This document shows, piece by piece, positions 38,524 to 50,879 of a stretch of DNA of 64,000 bases. Source of the stretch: Porphyrobacter sp. GA68 (GTDB taxonomy: Bacteria; Pseudomonadota; Alphaproteobacteria; Sphingomonadales; Sphingomonadaceae); contig NZ_JAKQYJ010000001.1 in NCBI RefSeq assembly GCF_022605525.1, forward strand, positions 1,349,501 through 1,413,500. Reading direction: 5' to 3'. Both the position numbers and the translations under genes were made by a program. The first letter of the stretch is position 1. Every line of letters starts with the position of its first letter. The notes beneath the pieces were generated by a model. It was not told the origin of the DNA, made no database searches, and saw only the letters and a list, made by a program, of their open reading frames with translations.

Positions 38524-38931
38524 TCAGCGTGCGGACAGCATGACGTTCATCACGGCGGTCGCGATCGGGCGCTCCCTGTCGTCCTGCCACGCCTCCACGG
38601 CAACGTTGGCCACCCGCCGGCCCAGACGCACGATCCGGCCGGTGGCGTATGTCACCTTGGGCTTGCCCGAACTGAGGAATTGCACCGTCACGTTGATCGG
38701 CTTCAGCCGCCGCTCTTCTGCGCCGTTCCCCAGTGCGTGGACAACAGCTGCGTAGCCCGCTGTTTCCAGCAGTCCGCCAATGGCTCCGCCATGCAGAACG
38801 CCGGGCCTCCCTTCGATCTGCGAACCGAAGGCAATGGCAAGGACCGGAGCGCCGCTTTCTCCAGCTTCTTCTGCCACGGTGATGCCAAGCGCCGCGGCGT
38901 ATGGGGTCAGGGTTCCGGCAACTGCGTTCAT
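38524..38931 (-). CDS. PaaI-family hotdog thioesterase (first of pair)
   Basis: 135 residues. Hotdog fold with the catalytic helix GRPGVLHGGAIGGLLETAG (Asp/Glu near the helix start), then VTVQFLSSGKP and RRVANVAVEAWQ. Likely hydrolyses an acyl-CoA or related thioester in the cytosol. Its ATG overlaps the stop of the second hotdog gene (ATGA), so the two are co-translated. Confidence 0.85.
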   Translation of the reverse strand: MNAVAGTLTPYAAALGITVAEEAGESGAPVLAIAFGSQIEGRPGVLHGGAIGGLLETAGYAAVVHALGNGAEERRLKPINVTVQFLSSGKPKVTYATGRIVRLGRRVANVAVEAWQDDRERPIATAVMNVMLSAR

Positions 38932-39377
38932 CCCTGCGTCCTCCCGATTTTCATGAAGCAGCCGGTGAAATGGGCGACCGGATCGTCGGCTTCCCCGTCA
39001 TGAGCAACGCCAGAGACAAAGGCCGCCGAGCGCGTGACCTTGTAGCAATGGGCACGGGCCGTCACCGCGTGCTGCGGCTTGGCCGGACGCTGATAATCCA
39101 GTCGCAGGTCGAGCGTGGCGACCGGTATGTAGATGCCCAGCCTGGTCCAGATGCTGAGGCCGCCTGCCATGTCGCACAGGCTGACGATGGGGCCAGAGGC
39201 GAGCACCTGATGCTCTTGCTCGCCGATGAGGTCGGCGCGCCAGGGAAGCGACAGCTGCGCCCAATCCTCGCCATGCGCCTGGTACTGGACGCCAAGCCAG
39301 CCGACATGGCCCATCGCGAGCAGCGCAGGCGCGATCCGGGCTGGGTCGAAATGGGATTGGGGTTTGGGACGATTCAT
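38928..39377 (-). CDS. PaaI-family hotdog thioesterase (second of pair)
   Basis: 149 residues from MNRPKPQSH. Same fold as its neighbour: SLPWRADLIGEQEHQVLASGP..., CDMAGGLSIWTRLG helix, then TLDLRLDYQRPA. The GRPGxLHGG motif is replaced, so catalysis may differ. Lies 43 bases after ruvX and overlaps the first hotdog gene. Confidence 0.8.
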   Translation of the reverse strand: MNRPKPQSHFDPARIAPALLAMGHVGWLGVQYQAHGEDWAQLSLPWRADLIGEQEHQVLASGPIVSLCDMAGGLSIWTRLGIYIPVATLDLRLDYQRPAKPQHAVTARAHCYKVTRSAAFVSGVAHDGEADDPVAHFTGCFMKIGRTQG

Positions 39378-39420
39378 GCCGGCGACGCTTGGCGCGACGC
39401 GCGGGCGAGGGCAAGGGGTT

Positions 39421-39891
39421 CTATACCCGCGCCAGCCGGTCGATCGCGGCCTGCAAGATGATCGCCGCGGCATGGGCGTCGATCCTCTCCGCCCGCTTGG
39501 CGCGGCTCCAGTCCTGGCTGATCAGAGCGCGTTCGGCGCTGACGGTGGACCAGCGCTCGTCCCACAACAGAACCGGCAGTGCGAGCGTGGCCGCAAGGTT
39601 GCGGGCAAAGGCGCGGACACTCTGCGCACGCGGCCCTTCGGTTCCGTCCATATTGCGGGGCAGGCCGCAGACGACACCGACGACGCCGCGCTCGGCCGCC
39701 AGTCTCGCCAGGGCCGCCGCATCTGCCGAAAACTTGCTTCGCCGCAGTGTCGCACCGGCCGACGCAAACCGCCAGCCGCCGTCGCAGAAGGCGACACCGA
39801 TTGTGCGGGTCCCCGGATCGAGGCCCAGCAGCACCCCGCCATCCGGCACCGCTGCCGTGAACGCGTCCGGGTCTTCTGTGACGAAGCTCAC
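39421..39891 (-). CDS. ruvX: RuvX/YqgF family protein (pre-16S rRNA processing nuclease)
   Basis: 156 residues. RNase H-like fold; in E. coli YqgF matures the 5' end of 16S rRNA. Conserved [10 protein letters not shown] (Asp25), [20 protein letters not shown] and [13 protein letters not shown] with the acidic residues of the site. Overlaps the DUF3089 gene by 4 bases (ATGA). Confidence 0.93.
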   Translation of the reverse strand: MSFVTEDPDAFTAAVPDGGVLLGLDPGTRTIGVAFCDGGWRFASAGATLRRSKFSADAAALARLAAERGVVGVVCGLPRNMDGTEGPRAQSVRAFARNLAATLALPVLLWDERWSTVSAERALISQDWSRAKRAERIDAHAAAIILQAAIDRLARV

Positions 39892-41021
39892 CTGCCAAAG
39901 GCGGCAACGCGGCGGGACACGTCGGCGCGCAGATTGGCCCAGAACAGCGGGATATCGTAAACATGGTAGTTGTTGCCGGGCAGTACCGCCGCGCCCATGG
40001 CCGGCGGGTCACCGATCAGCAGCAGGCCGCGCGCGTCGCATCGCGCCGGAACCGCACCTGGAACGAGAGTGCCGTCGCCGTTGTCCTCGCTCGGCCTCAG
40101 CGTACCGAGATTGGCGGAGGCCTGGGCCGCGCCGCCACTTTGTCCGGTCAGAGGGTTGGTGCAGGCGATCCGGGTGTTTCCGCGCGCCATCCCGTCGAAC
40201 CCGATCGAGGTGCTGTAGGTTTCGAGCAGGCTTTCCGGATCAGCCGGTTCAGCAAAACTCGACCAGGTGACGATGCATCCTGATTCTCCCGGCAAGCCGC
40301 AGAGGGGGAGGCGGAGCGCCGGCAGGTCGCGTTCGATCGATACGGGCCAGCCGATCACATAGGCAGCGGCGATCCGCGTCCGCAGCGTATCGGACACATC
40401 CTGGCGCAACAGGGTCAGGAGATGGAGCGAACCTTGGCTGTGTCCGGCCAGCACGATCGGCATATCCTGCGGCACGCCCGCCACAAAGGCGCGAAACGCG
40501 GCCGCAACATCGGCGTAGGCCAGCGCCAGCGCAGCCTCGGCATCGGGCTCGTCTGTCAGGAAGGCGCCGACCGTCGCCTGGCGATAACGCGGTGCCCAGA
40601 TCTGCGCGGCGTTGGCGAACGGACTGGCCATGCCGCGCAGGTATGTCCTGGCGACCTCCTGCGACTGCGCGTCGTTGAGCGGCGCGTTCCACCGGCTGCG
40701 CTCGATGTAGCTCGTCGGGTGGAGGAAGAATACCGCGTAGTCCTGAACGGGTGGTGGAGGGAGGCGCTGCGGCGAAGCATCCTCGTCTCCCTCCACAAGA
40801 GGACGAAACCGGGTCGGGTCCGGTCCTGCCAGCCCCGGACGTGCAAACCACATCGCCGGATCGGCATAGGCATTGGTCGGGAGGGATGGCTGGCTTTCGA
40901 ACGGAACGGTTGGCACCAGGGCGAGGCGCGTCAACTGGTCGGAGAATACGCGCAGCACGAGCAGCCCGGCGATGACGAGAACGATAATCCCGGCGACGAT
41001 GTACAGGAAGGTGCGAGCCAC
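39888..41021 (-). CDS. DUF3089 alpha/beta hydrolase-like protein, membrane-anchored
   Basis: 377 residues. One N-terminal membrane segment (about 5-25), then an alpha/beta hydrolase domain with the nucleophile elbow GHSQGS (residue about 194-199), FFLHPTSY and [12 protein letters not shown]. Matches DUF3089, putative lipases/esterases. Probably anchored with its domain in the periplasm. Overlaps ruvX; lies 76 bases after lepB. Confidence 0.8.
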   Translation of the reverse strand: MARTFLYIVAGIIVLVIAGLLVLRVFSDQLTRLALVPTVPFESQPSLPTNAYADPAMWFARPGLAGPDPTRFRPLVEGDEDASPQRLPPPPVQDYAVFFLHPTSYIERSRWNAPLNDAQSQEVARTYLRGMASPFANAAQIWAPRYRQATVGAFLTDEPDAEAALALAYADVAAAFRAFVAGVPQDMPIVLAGHSQGSLHLLTLLRQDVSDTLRTRIAAAYVIGWPVSIERDLPALRLPLCGLPGESGCIVTWSSFAEPADPESLLETYSTSIGFDGMARGNTRIACTNPLTGQSGGAAQASANLGTLRPSEDNGDGTLVPGAVPARCDARGLLLIGDPPAMGAAVLPGNNYHVYDIPLFWANLRADVSRRVAAFGR

Positions 41022-41097
41022 GCTTTGCCGTTAGACCGGTGCGCGGGGCGGCGCAACGCTGCTGCGCTCCTGCCCTCGGAACACTCGTGCCTTGACC

Positions 41098-42063
41098 TTA
41101 CTCGGCTGGGCGGGTGGTGGCTGACGCCGGCGGCGCGGCCACAGCCGGGCGGAGCGAGGTCCAGGCACGGTTGGGCCGCAGCGACGTGAACCAGCTTATC
41201 GGGTTGAGGTTGGTAGTTCCGTCCAGTGAGAAAGTGATGAACTCGGCCCGGCCGCTGATGTTCGACAGCTTCACCGGTCCACCCAGGCCACCGCCCAGCG
41301 GGCTGAGCGGGGCGCGGCTGTCGGCCGAATGGTCGCGGTTGTCGCCCATCACGAACACGCTGTTCTGCGGCACGGTGATTTCGGGCACATCGTCAAGCAC
41401 CTGTGACAGGTGGTCGATGATCAGGTAATTCGCGCCGTTGGGCAAGGTCTCGCGATAGACCGGCATTTCGCACACGACCCGACCATCAGGAAGGCGGGTG
41501 CGCATTTCGGGATAGGAGTAGCTGTCGCAGCGGCTGTTCATGTCCACCGGCAGGCGAATGGCGGGCTCGACCGCCTGCGGAACCGGTTGGCCGTTCAGGA
41601 TGATCTGCCCGTTGCGAATGGCGATCCGGTCGCCCGGCAAAGCCACCACGCGCTTGATGTAATCCTCTCCCCTGACCGGGTGCACCGGAACCACGATGTC
41701 GCCGTATTCCGGGGTGGAGCCGAACAACCGCCAGTCGCTGCGCGGCAGCAGGTGGAATGACACGGATGACCAGTTGTATCCGTATGGATATTTGCTGACG
41801 ATCAGGCGATCTCCCACCATCAGGTTGGGCAGCATGGATTCGCTCGGAATGTAGAACGGCTTGGCGACAAAGCTGTGAAACGCAAGCACCGCGAGCAGCA
41901 TCAGGCCCAGACCGCGCAGCTCGGACCACCAATTGATCGGCTCGTTGGTTCCGGCGTCCTTGTCGCGCATGGGTTCGGAATATCCGCTTATGCCAGATGC
42001 AGGAGCGGCGGCTGACTGGCTCTCGGCTGCCGCCGTGTCTGACTGGGTGGGGGGAGAAGTCAT
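41098..42063 (-). CDS. lepB: Signal peptidase I
   Basis: 321 residues. Inner-membrane serine-lysine peptidase that cleaves Sec signal peptides. An Ala/Ser-rich cytoplasmic N-terminus, one membrane segment (about 50-66), catalytic Ser76 in YIPSESMLP and Lys137 in [12 protein letters not shown], and box [12 protein letters not shown]. Start MTSPPTQS (42063) overlaps the acpS stop (ATGA). C-terminal Pro/Ala tail is extra. Confidence 0.95.
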   Translation of the reverse strand: MTSPPTQSDTAAAESQSAAAPASGISGYSEPMRDKDAGTNEPINWWSELRGLGLMLLAVLAFHSFVAKPFYIPSESMLPNLMVGDRLIVSKYPYGYNWSSVSFHLLPRSDWRLFGSTPEYGDIVVPVHPVRGEDYIKRVVALPGDRIAIRNGQIILNGQPVPQAVEPAIRLPVDMNSRCDSYSYPEMRTRLPDGRVVCEMPVYRETLPNGANYLIIDHLSQVLDDVPEITVPQNSVFVMGDNRDHSADSRAPLSPLGGGLGGPVKLSNISGRAEFITFSLDGTTNLNPISWFTSLRPNRAWTSLRPAVAAPPASATTRPAE

Positions 42064-42461
42064 TGTGGAACAGCCTCGATGATGACGAATGCCTGAGCCC
42101 AAGGATGATCATCGGTCATCGTCAGATGTATGAACGCCTTGTGACCGGGCGGCGTAATTTCCGCAAGCCGTTTCGCCGCGCCTCCGCTGAGCGCCAGGGT
42201 CGGTGCGCCGGAGGCGGCGTTGACCACGCCGATGTCCCGCATGAACACGCCGCGTCGGAAGCCCGTGCCCACGGCCTTGGAGAATGCTTCCTTCGCGGCG
42301 AAACGCTTGGCATAGGTTCCGGCCCGGGTCTGCGGCCGGCCCGCCGCCTTCGCTCTTTCGGTGCTGGTGAACGCCCGCTTCTCGAACCGCTCGCCGAAGC
42401 GGTCGAGGGATGCAGCGATGCGTTCGATGCTGCACAGGTCAGAGCCGATGCCGATAATCAT
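42060..42461 (-). CDS. acpS: Holo-[acyl-carrier-protein] synthase
   Basis: 133 residues. Transfers 4'-phosphopantetheine from CoA to apo-[18 protein letters not shown] (Asp8) and [13 protein letters not shown] (Glu58) are the Mg2+ site; end [19 protein letters not shown] is typical. Part of the overlapping pyrE-pdxJ-membrane protein-acpS-lepB set, each joined by ATGA. Confidence 0.96.
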   Translation of the reverse strand: MIIGIGSDLCSIERIAASLDRFGERFEKRAFTSTERAKAAGRPQTRAGTYAKRFAAKEAFSKAVGTGFRRGVFMRDIGVVNAASGAPTLALSGGAAKRLAEITPPGHKAFIHLTMTDDHPWAQAFVIIEAVPQ

Positions 42462-42736
42462 GTAAAGCGCACAAACAACCCGACCAGCAGGGCCAGCATG
42501 ATCCAGTGCAGGGCGACCTGCAAGGTGAACAGCGGGCTCATCAGATCGCCTTTCGCGAGGCGGTAGGTCGCCACATAACCGAAGATCAGGAACAGCGGCC
42601 AGCCGATGGCGAACTCCCGCATGATCCCGTAATTGAGGCCGAAGCCGAGGAAAAAGATGCTCGCGAGAAACGGGATCACGGCGAGCGCCGCAACCAAACG
42701 CAACCTGGTGTCATCCGGGCTGCCCTGCCTCGTCAT
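42458..42736 (-). CDS. Small conserved-type membrane protein in the pdxJ-acpS operon
   Basis: 92 residues, with about three hydrophobic segments (near residues 14-30, 40-58 and 72-90). No motif recognised. Its ATG overlaps the pdxJ stop and its stop overlaps the acpS ATG, both by 4 bases. Sequence composition and codon use match its neighbours, so it is a real gene of this operon. Function not known. Confidence 0.78.
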   Translation of the reverse strand: MTRQGSPDDTRLRLVAALAVIPFLASIFFLGFGLNYGIMREFAIGWPLFLIFGYVATYRLAKGDLMSPLFTLQVALHWIMLALLVGLFVRFT

Positions 42737-43467
42737 CGGACCTCGTCCATCAGTTCGCGCATCTGGCGCACGGCGCTGTCCAGTCCGACAAACACCGCCT
42801 CACCGACCAGGTAATGCCCGATGTTCAGTTCGGCGAGGTGCGGGATGGCGGCAACGGGCTGGACATTGGTGTAGGTAAGGCCGTGCCCCGCGTGCGGTTC
42901 GATCCCGTTCTTGGTGGCCAGCGCGGCCATGTCCGCTAGGCGCCGCAGTTCCGCCGGCCGGGCGCCGGCGTCGGCGTGGGCGTATTCACCCGTGTGAAAC
43001 TCGACCACCGGCGCCTTCAGGCGCAGTGCCGCTTCCAGTTGCCGCTCCACCGGCGCGATGAACAGCGAGACGCGAATGCCCGCATCGCTCAGCCGGGCGA
43101 CGAAAGGCGCCAGATGATTATGCTGCCCCGCCGCGTCCAGACCGCCTTCGGTTGTTCGCTCCTCCCGCCGCTCCGGCACGATGCAGACGGCATGCGGCTG
43201 GTGCCTGAGCGCTATCTCCAGCATTTCGGGCGTTGCGGCCATCTCCAGGTTAAGGGGCAGGTCCGTCGCTTCCTGAATGCGCTTCAGGTCGTCATCACGA
43301 ATATGCCGCCGGTCTTCGCGCAGGTGTGCAGTGATGCCGTCGCCACCTACCCGGGCGACGATTTGGGCGGCGCGGACCGGATCGGGATGGTCTCCGCCCC
43401 GCGCGTTGCGAATAGTGGCCACGTGATCGATGTTGACGCCCAGCCGCAGGCGCGCAGGCACGGTCAT
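42733..43467 (-). CDS. pdxJ: Pyridoxine 5'-phosphate synthase
   Basis: 244 residues. Condenses 3-amino-2-oxopropyl phosphate and deoxyxylulose phosphate to pyridoxine 5'-phosphate. [49 protein letters not shown] and GHGLTYTN are the family motifs. Overlaps pyrE upstream by 4 bases. Confidence 0.96.
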   Translation of the reverse strand: MTVPARLRLGVNIDHVATIRNARGGDHPDPVRAAQIVARVGGDGITAHLREDRRHIRDDDLKRIQEATDLPLNLEMAATPEMLEIALRHQPHAVCIVPERREERTTEGGLDAAGQHNHLAPFVARLSDAGIRVSLFIAPVERQLEAALRLKAPVVEFHTGEYAHADAGARPAELRRLADMAALATKNGIEPHAGHGLTYTNVQPVAAIPHLAELNIGHYLVGEAVFVGLDSAVRQMRELMDEVR

Positions 43468-44051
43468 GCCGCGCCCGCCCGGCTGCCCGGCTTGGTCAGC
43501 GGCATGGCCGCCAAAGCATCTGGTACCTCACCCTCGGCATAGGTCGGAAAATGGATCGCAACGAGCGGGTGGAAAGGCACGCCCAGATCGACCGAACCGC
43601 CGGTCCGATCGACCAGCGCCGCCTCGGCCACGACCTCGCCCCCGGCCTCGCGGACTGCCGCGATGGCCTCCCGGCTGGACAGGCCCGTGGTGACGACATC
43701 CTCCACCATCAGGATGCGTTCGCCCGGTTCGATGGTAAAGCCGCGGCGCAGTTCGAACCGTCCCGTCGGTCGTTCGAGAAAGACTGCTTCCTTTCCCAAG
43801 GCGCGACCCATTTCGTGTCCGATGATGACCCCGCCCATGGCTGGCGAGACGACCTTGTCGATCGTCTGGCGGACAGGTTCCGGCAGGCTGCCGGCCAGCG
43901 CCTCGGCCAGCATGGCCGCGCGGCGCGGATCCATCAGGACGCGGGCGCACTGCAGATACTGCCCGCTGTGCCGCCCCGAGGACAGCAGGAAATGTCCTTC
44001 CAGCAGAGCGCCGCTTTCACGAAAGACTTGCAGCACCTCGTCACTCGTCAT
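43464..44051 (-). CDS. pyrE: Orotate phosphoribosyltransferase
   Basis: 195 residues. Makes orotidine monophosphate from orotate and [36 protein letters not shown] and the PRPP loop [15 protein letters not shown] are conserved. First gene of the overlapping pyrE-pdxJ-TM-acpS-lepB set; divergent from ctaC across 195 bases. Confidence 0.95.
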   Translation of the reverse strand: MTSDEVLQVFRESGALLEGHFLLSSGRHSGQYLQCARVLMDPRRAAMLAEALAGSLPEPVRQTIDKVVSPAMGGVIIGHEMGRALGKEAVFLERPTGRFELRRGFTIEPGERILMVEDVVTTGLSSREAIAAVREAGGEVVAEAALVDRTGGSVDLGVPFHPLVAIHFPTYAEGEVPDALAAMPLTKPGSRAGAA

Positions 44052-44128
44052 TGGCCTGTATGTTCCTGTGCAAAGCTATGGTCATGAGCGTCCGGCACTT
44101 GACCTGCGGGCAAAACTCCTAGAAGCGC

Positions 44129-44157
44129 TTGAGACATGGCACAAGCAGGCCTATTTA
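44129..44157 (+). promoter_or_regulatory. Candidate sigma-70-type promoter for the ctaC operon
   Basis: TTGAGA at 44129-44134, 17-base spacer, TATTTA at 44152-44157; the -35 matches 5 of 6 and the -10 matches 3 of 6 of the consensus. About 90 bases before the ctaC start. Unproven. Confidence 0.4.
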
Positions 44158-44246
44158 CCAGCCTGTGACCACGAGTCCGCCGGCATTCGGGCACCGCGCC
44201 CCCGGTAGAGGCTCACGATGACAATTCGGCAACGGAAGATACGGGC

Positions 44247-47185
<2,939 letters not shown>

Positions 47186-47195
47186 TGATGATCAA

Positions 47196-47260
47196 ATGCC
47201 GGGCAGAACGAAGCGGTAGCGCGTGATGCCCGGCATCGTCCCCGACCGGGCTCAACCCGG
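47196..47260 (+). other. Two stacked hairpins between ctaD and ctaB
   Basis: A perfect 10-bp stem, ATGCCGGGCA (47196-47205)/TGCCCGGCAT (47227-47236) with a 21-base loop, is followed by CCGGG (47246-47250)/CCCGG (47256-47260) directly before the ribosome site GGCGAG of ctaB. It could stabilise or divide the transcript or attenuate ctaB. It also argues against starting ctaB at 47223/47226, which would lie in the first hairpin. Confidence 0.6.
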
Positions 47261-47267
47261 CGAGAAA

Positions 47268-48191
47268 ATGTCAGCGACCAACGCCACCGCCGCTTCGATG
47301 CCAGGTGACTGGCACGATTTCTTCGCGCTGACCAAGCCGCGAGTAATGAGCCTGGTGATATTCACCGGCCTATGCGGGTTGCTGGCGGCGCCGGGCAACA
47401 TCAACCCGGTCCTGGGCTTCACCGCAATTTTGTGCATTGCCCTCGCGGCAGGCGGCGCCGCGGCGCTGAACATGTGGTGGGAAGCCGATCTCGACCGCGT
47501 GATGAAGCGCACCGCAGGCCGGCCAATTCCCACCGGGCGCCTCCAACGCCGCGATGCGCGCGACTTCGGGCTGCTGCTGGCGGGTGCGTCAGTGATCACC
47601 ATGGGACTGGCAATCGGCTGGCTAGCGGCGGCGATCCTCGCGTTGTCGGTGTTCTATTACGCGGTAATCTACACCATGTGGCTGAAGCCACGCACACCGC
47701 AGAACATCGTGATCGGCGGGGGTGCCGGCGCGTTCCCCCCGCTGATCGGCTGGGTTGCCGTGACAGGCGACGTGACGGCCATGCCCATCCTGCTGTTCGC
47801 CATCATCTTTTTCTGGACGCCGCCGCATTTCTGGGCGCTGGCCCTATTTGTGCAGACTGATTATGCCAAGGCAGGCATTCCGATGATGCCCGTTGTGCGG
47901 GGCGAGCGATCGACCCGGCGGCAAATTCTGGGTTATGCCGTCCTTCTCGCACCGATCGCACTTGCTCCATTCCTGATTGGCGCAGCGGGCCCGCTCTATG
48001 GAGTGGTTGCGGCGGTTCTGTCGCTGGGCTTTGTTGCTCTGGCATGGCCGGTCGCGACCCGCAGTGCGGCCAGTGGCGACGCGATGCGTCCTGAAAAGCG
48101 CCTGTTCGGGTTCAGCATCGTTTATCTGTTTGTCCTGTTTGCAGCCCTGGTGGCCGATGCCTATATCTCGCGCGGAGGCTTTCTGGCATGA
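47268..48191 (+). CDS. ctaB: Protoheme IX farnesyltransferase (heme O synthase)
   Basis: 307 residues, UbiA family, about nine membrane segments. Adds a farnesyl group to heme b to make heme O, the precursor of heme A. N-(x)-Mg sites: [21 protein letters not shown] near residue 65 and [15 protein letters not shown] near 200. Start taken at MSATNATA (47268); GTG 47223 and ATG 47226 are alternatives inside a hairpin. Overlaps the next small gene by 4 bases. Confidence 0.95.
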   Translation: MSATNATAASMPGDWHDFFALTKPRVMSLVIFTGLCGLLAAPGNINPVLGFTAILCIALAAGGAAALNMWWEADLDRVMKRTAGRPIPTGRLQRRDARDFGLLLAGASVITMGLAIGWLAAAILALSVFYYAVIYTMWLKPRTPQNIVIGGGAGAFPPLIGWVAVTGDVTAMPILLFAIIFFWTPPHFWALALFVQTDYAKAGIPMMPVVRGERSTRRQILGYAVLLAPIALAPFLIGAAGPLYGVVAAVLSLGFVALAWPVATRSAASGDAMRPEKRLFGFSIVYLFVLFAALVADAYISRGGFLA

Positions 48192-48313
48192 CACCCGAAG
48201 ACGAACAGGAAATACGCCGCCGCCAGAAGAGCCGCAATCTCGCGCTCGGAGCGGTGCTGCTGTTCTTCGTGGTCCTGTTCTACTCCATCACCATCGTGCG
48301 CATGGGAGACTGA
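48188..48313 (+). CDS. 41-residue membrane protein between ctaB and ctaG
   Basis: [19 protein letters not shown], then one hydrophobic segment (about 19-37), then VRMGD. The ATG overlaps the ctaB stop (ATGA), and the next gene begins within 2 bases of its stop. A short protein with a charged N-terminus and one transmembrane helix recurs at this position in alphaproteobacterial oxidase operons (CoxF/CtaF-like). Role likely in oxidase assembly; unproven. Confidence 0.82.
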   Translation: MTPEDEQEIRRRQKSRNLALGAVLLFFVVLFYSITIVRMGD

Positions 48314-48314
48314 C

Positions 48315-48926
48315 GTGGAAATGACCGCCAACACGCGCACCGCCGCGAAGGCAGGTCTGCTGGCTGTTGCCATGCTGGCCCTGGGGTTCGCATCGGTCCC
48401 GCTTTACCGCATCTTCTGCCAAGTCACCGGCTTCGGCGGAACGACGCAGGTGGCAACGGAAAGCGATGCCTATCTCGCCGCGCAGTTCGCGCGCAGCTCG
48501 GGCACGCGCCCGATCTCCATCCGCTTCGACGCCAGCACCGCGCGTGACCTGCCTTGGGGCTTTCAGCCGGTGAAGGTTACCGAGACTGTCCAGATCGGAG
48601 AACGGGATCTGGCGTTTTACACCGCGCGCAACGACGGAGACCGGCCGATTACCGGGGTGGCGTCGTTCAACGTGTCGCCCGCGCAGGCGGGGCAGTATTT
48701 CCACAAGGTGCAATGTTTCTGCTTTACCGAGCAGACGCTGCAGCCCGGCGAGGAAGTGCGCATGCCTGTGCTGTTCTTCGTCGACCCGGCGATCCTCAAG
48801 GACAAGAACATCGCCGATATCGAGCAGATCACGCTCAGCTACACCTTTCACGAGGCGCTGGAACAGCCTGAAAGCGGGGCTGGACCTGCGCAGGCGGCCG
48901 CTGTAAGCGCTACGCAGACCAGCTGA
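48315..48926 (+). CDS. ctaG: Cytochrome c oxidase assembly protein CtaG (Cox11)
   Basis: 203 residues. Delivers copper to CuB of subunit I. One N-terminal membrane segment (about 12-30), then a periplasmic domain with the copper-binding KVQCFCFTEQ motif. Start GTG (48315) with GGGAG 7 bases upstream; an ATG two codons later is an alternative. Ends 14 bases before ctaE. Confidence 0.95.
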   Translation: MEMTANTRTAAKAGLLAVAMLALGFASVPLYRIFCQVTGFGGTTQVATESDAYLAAQFARSSGTRPISIRFDASTARDLPWGFQPVKVTETVQIGERDLAFYTARNDGDRPITGVASFNVSPAQAGQYFHKVQCFCFTEQTLQPGEEVRMPVLFFVDPAILKDKNIADIEQITLSYTFHEALEQPESGAGPAQAAAVSATQTS

Positions 48927-48940
48927 GAAAGACTGAATCC

Positions 48941-49762
48941 ATGGCCGGCACAGCCCAGCACGACTACCATATTCTTCCACCAGACATCTGGCCGATCGTT
49001 GGGTCGCTATCGGCATTCACCTTTACCACTGGTCTCGTGCTGTTCATGCACGACATGCCGAACCACTGGCTGGTGTTGGGCCTGGGCATCGCGGGCCTGA
49101 TCGCGACGTTCTTCGGCTGGTTTTCCAAGATCGTCAACGAATCGCAGGCGGGCTACCATACCCCTGTCGTTCAGTTGCACATGCGTTACGGCATGATCCT
49201 GTTCATCGCTTCCGAGGTGATGTTCTTTGTTGGCTGGTTCTGGGCGTGGTTCAGTTTTGCGCTGTTCCCCAGCGAGATCAACGAGGTCATCGGCGGCCAG
49301 TTTCCCCCCGTGGCAATCGAAGCGGTGCTTAATCCATTTTCCTTGCCGTTGCTCAACACGCTGATCCTGCTGTGCTCCGGCACAACGGTGACGTGGGCAC
49401 ATCACTCGCTGATTCATGGTGACAGGGACGGGCTGAAGAAGGGGCTGTGGGCCACCATAATCCTTGGCGTGGTCTTCTCGCTGATCCAGGCTTACGAGTA
49501 TTCCATCGCGCCGTTTCCTTTCGGAGAGAACACCTACGGCTCGGCGTTCTACATGGCGACGGGTTTCCACGGCTTTCACGTGATCGTCGGCACCATTTTC
49601 CTCGCGGTGTGCCTGCGTCGGGCCTATCTGGGCCACTTCACCCCGCGGCAACACTTCGGCTTCGAAGCGGCAGCGTGGTACTGGCACTTCGTCGATGTCG
49701 TCTGGCTGTTCCTGTTCATCTCCGTGTACATCTGGGGCAGCGCGGGTGTGCCCTACCATTGA
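48941..49762 (+). CDS. ctaE: Cytochrome c oxidase subunit III
   Basis: 273 residues, seven membrane segments. Stabilises the oxidase and its oxygen channel. HDYHILPPDIWPI, FASEVMFFVGWFWAWF, GTTVTWAHHSL, YMATGFHGFHVIVG and HFGFEAAAWYWHFVDVVWL are the family landmarks. Followed directly by the DUF983 gene (TTGA overlap). Confidence 0.97.
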   Translation: MAGTAQHDYHILPPDIWPIVGSLSAFTFTTGLVLFMHDMPNHWLVLGLGIAGLIATFFGWFSKIVNESQAGYHTPVVQLHMRYGMILFIASEVMFFVGWFWAWFSFALFPSEINEVIGGQFPPVAIEAVLNPFSLPLLNTLILLCSGTTVTWAHHSLIHGDRDGLKKGLWATIILGVVFSLIQAYEYSIAPFPFGENTYGSAFYMATGFHGFHVIVGTIFLAVCLRRAYLGHFTPRQHFGFEAAAWYWHFVDVVWLFLFISVYIWGSAGVPYH

Positions 49763-50166
49763 CCGACCCGGTTCCTGATGGCGAACCGAATGGGCAGCCT
49801 TCCCTTGTGGAGGCTGCCCTTTTCGGTTGCTGTCCACGCTGCGGTGCGCGCACTCTGTTCGTCGGCGCCACGCAGTTTGCCCCGCGCTGCCGGACCTGCG
49901 GCCTGGACTATGACAGCTTCAACGTCGGCGATGGTCCGGCCGCGTTCCTGACCCTGATCATCGGCGCCATGCTCGTGGGGTTGGCGATCTGGCTCGACAT
50001 CGCGGTGGCTCCACCGCTTTGGGTTCACCTCCTTATCTGGATTCCGGTGACGGTTGTTTCCGTTCTCGGCGGGCTGCGCGTGGCCAAGGCGCTGCTCCTG
50101 ATCAGCGAGTACCGGAACAGTGCGGGCGAGGCACGTTCTGCAACCGTGGATGAACCTCCTGCATGA
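49759..50166 (+). CDS. DUF983-family zinc-ribbon membrane protein
   Basis: 135 residues. CCPRCGARTLF and CRTCGLDY form an N-terminal zinc ribbon, followed by two membrane segments (about 65-85 and 90-110). The TTG at 49759 overlaps the ctaE stop; a GTG about 16 codons later is an alternative. DUF983 genes sit beside ctaE in this group and are thought to serve oxidase assembly. Overlaps surf1 by 4 bases. Confidence 0.85.
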   Translation: MTDPVPDGEPNGQPSLVEAALFGCCPRCGARTLFVGATQFAPRCRTCGLDYDSFNVGDGPAAFLTLIIGAMLVGLAIWLDIAVAPPLWVHLLIWIPVTVVSVLGGLRVAKALLLISEYRNSAGEARSATVDEPPA

Positions 50167-50741
50167 CCGGAGTGCGCCTGCCTTTCTGGTCCACCCTGAT
50201 CGTTTTGCTTGCAGTTGCCACGATGATCGCGCTGGGGTTCTGGCAATTGGGCCGGGCTGAGGAGAAGAATGCGCTGATCGCCAAGTATGGCGCTTCAGCC
50301 CAGGACGATGCAGTCGTCCGCTTCCCTACCTCGTCACACGCGGCGGAAGACGTGCTGTACCGCCGGTCGCAAGTGACCTGCACACAGCTGCTGGCTACCC
50401 GCGCCGTCGCGGGGACGAGCGCGACTGGCGCAAAGGGATGGGCACAACAGGCCACCTGCCGCATCGCGGAGGGTGGCGAGGCGGTGGTAGCCTTGGGCTT
50501 CTCGCGCGATCCCGCAAGCCCGGCATGGGGCGGCGGAGAGGTGACGGGTATTGTTGCGCCCGGTCCGCGTCTGGTCGCCGATCCGCCCGCTGCGGGACTG
50601 GAGCCGCTGGCGAAGCCCGACCCGAACGACCTGCCGAACAACCATCTCGCCTATGCGGTGCAGTGGTTCCTGTTCGCCGCGACCGCGATAGTCATTTACG
50701 CGCTGGCGCTGCGGCGGCGCGGCAGCACCACCCGCGCCTGA
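50163..50741 (+). CDS. SURF1-like oxidase assembly protein (short)
   Basis: 192 residues, versus about 220-260 for typical SURF1. The frame is complete: an N-terminal membrane helix (about 9-27) with LGFWQLGRAEEK, the SURF1 domain, and a C-terminal helix (about 162-182) after NNHLAYAVQWFLFA. SURF1 binds heme a for oxidase assembly. The middle is shortened relative to many family members. Overlaps DUF983 by ATGA. Confidence 0.85.
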   Translation: MTGVRLPFWSTLIVLLAVATMIALGFWQLGRAEEKNALIAKYGASAQDDAVVRFPTSSHAAEDVLYRRSQVTCTQLLATRAVAGTSATGAKGWAQQATCRIAEGGEAVVALGFSRDPASPAWGGGEVTGIVAPGPRLVADPPAAGLEPLAKPDPNDLPNNHLAYAVQWFLFAATAIVIYALALRRRGSTTRA

Positions 50742-50817
50742 CCGCCGACCGGAGCCGCGCTGCTGCGCGATCAAGTGTGTCCACGGGTGACCCGGCGCGC
50801 CTGCGCTCCACATCTCC

Positions 50818-50840
50818 GGCCCGGCAGGCATTGGCGGGCC
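50818..50840 (+). terminator. Hairpin between surf1 and thrC
   Basis: Perfect 6-bp stem GGCCCG (50818-50823)/CGGGCC (50835-50840) with an 11-base loop, followed by GTATTGCC. No clear T-run. May reduce read-through from the oxidase operon into thrC. Confidence 0.35.
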
Positions 50841-50879
50841 GTATTGCCCCTGACTGACTGAGCGGCTACCCGCGGGGTG

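Noticed and set aside
50742-50879. Riboswitch before thrC
   Set aside because: No recognised consensus (for example SAM or TPP) was found; only a small hairpin.
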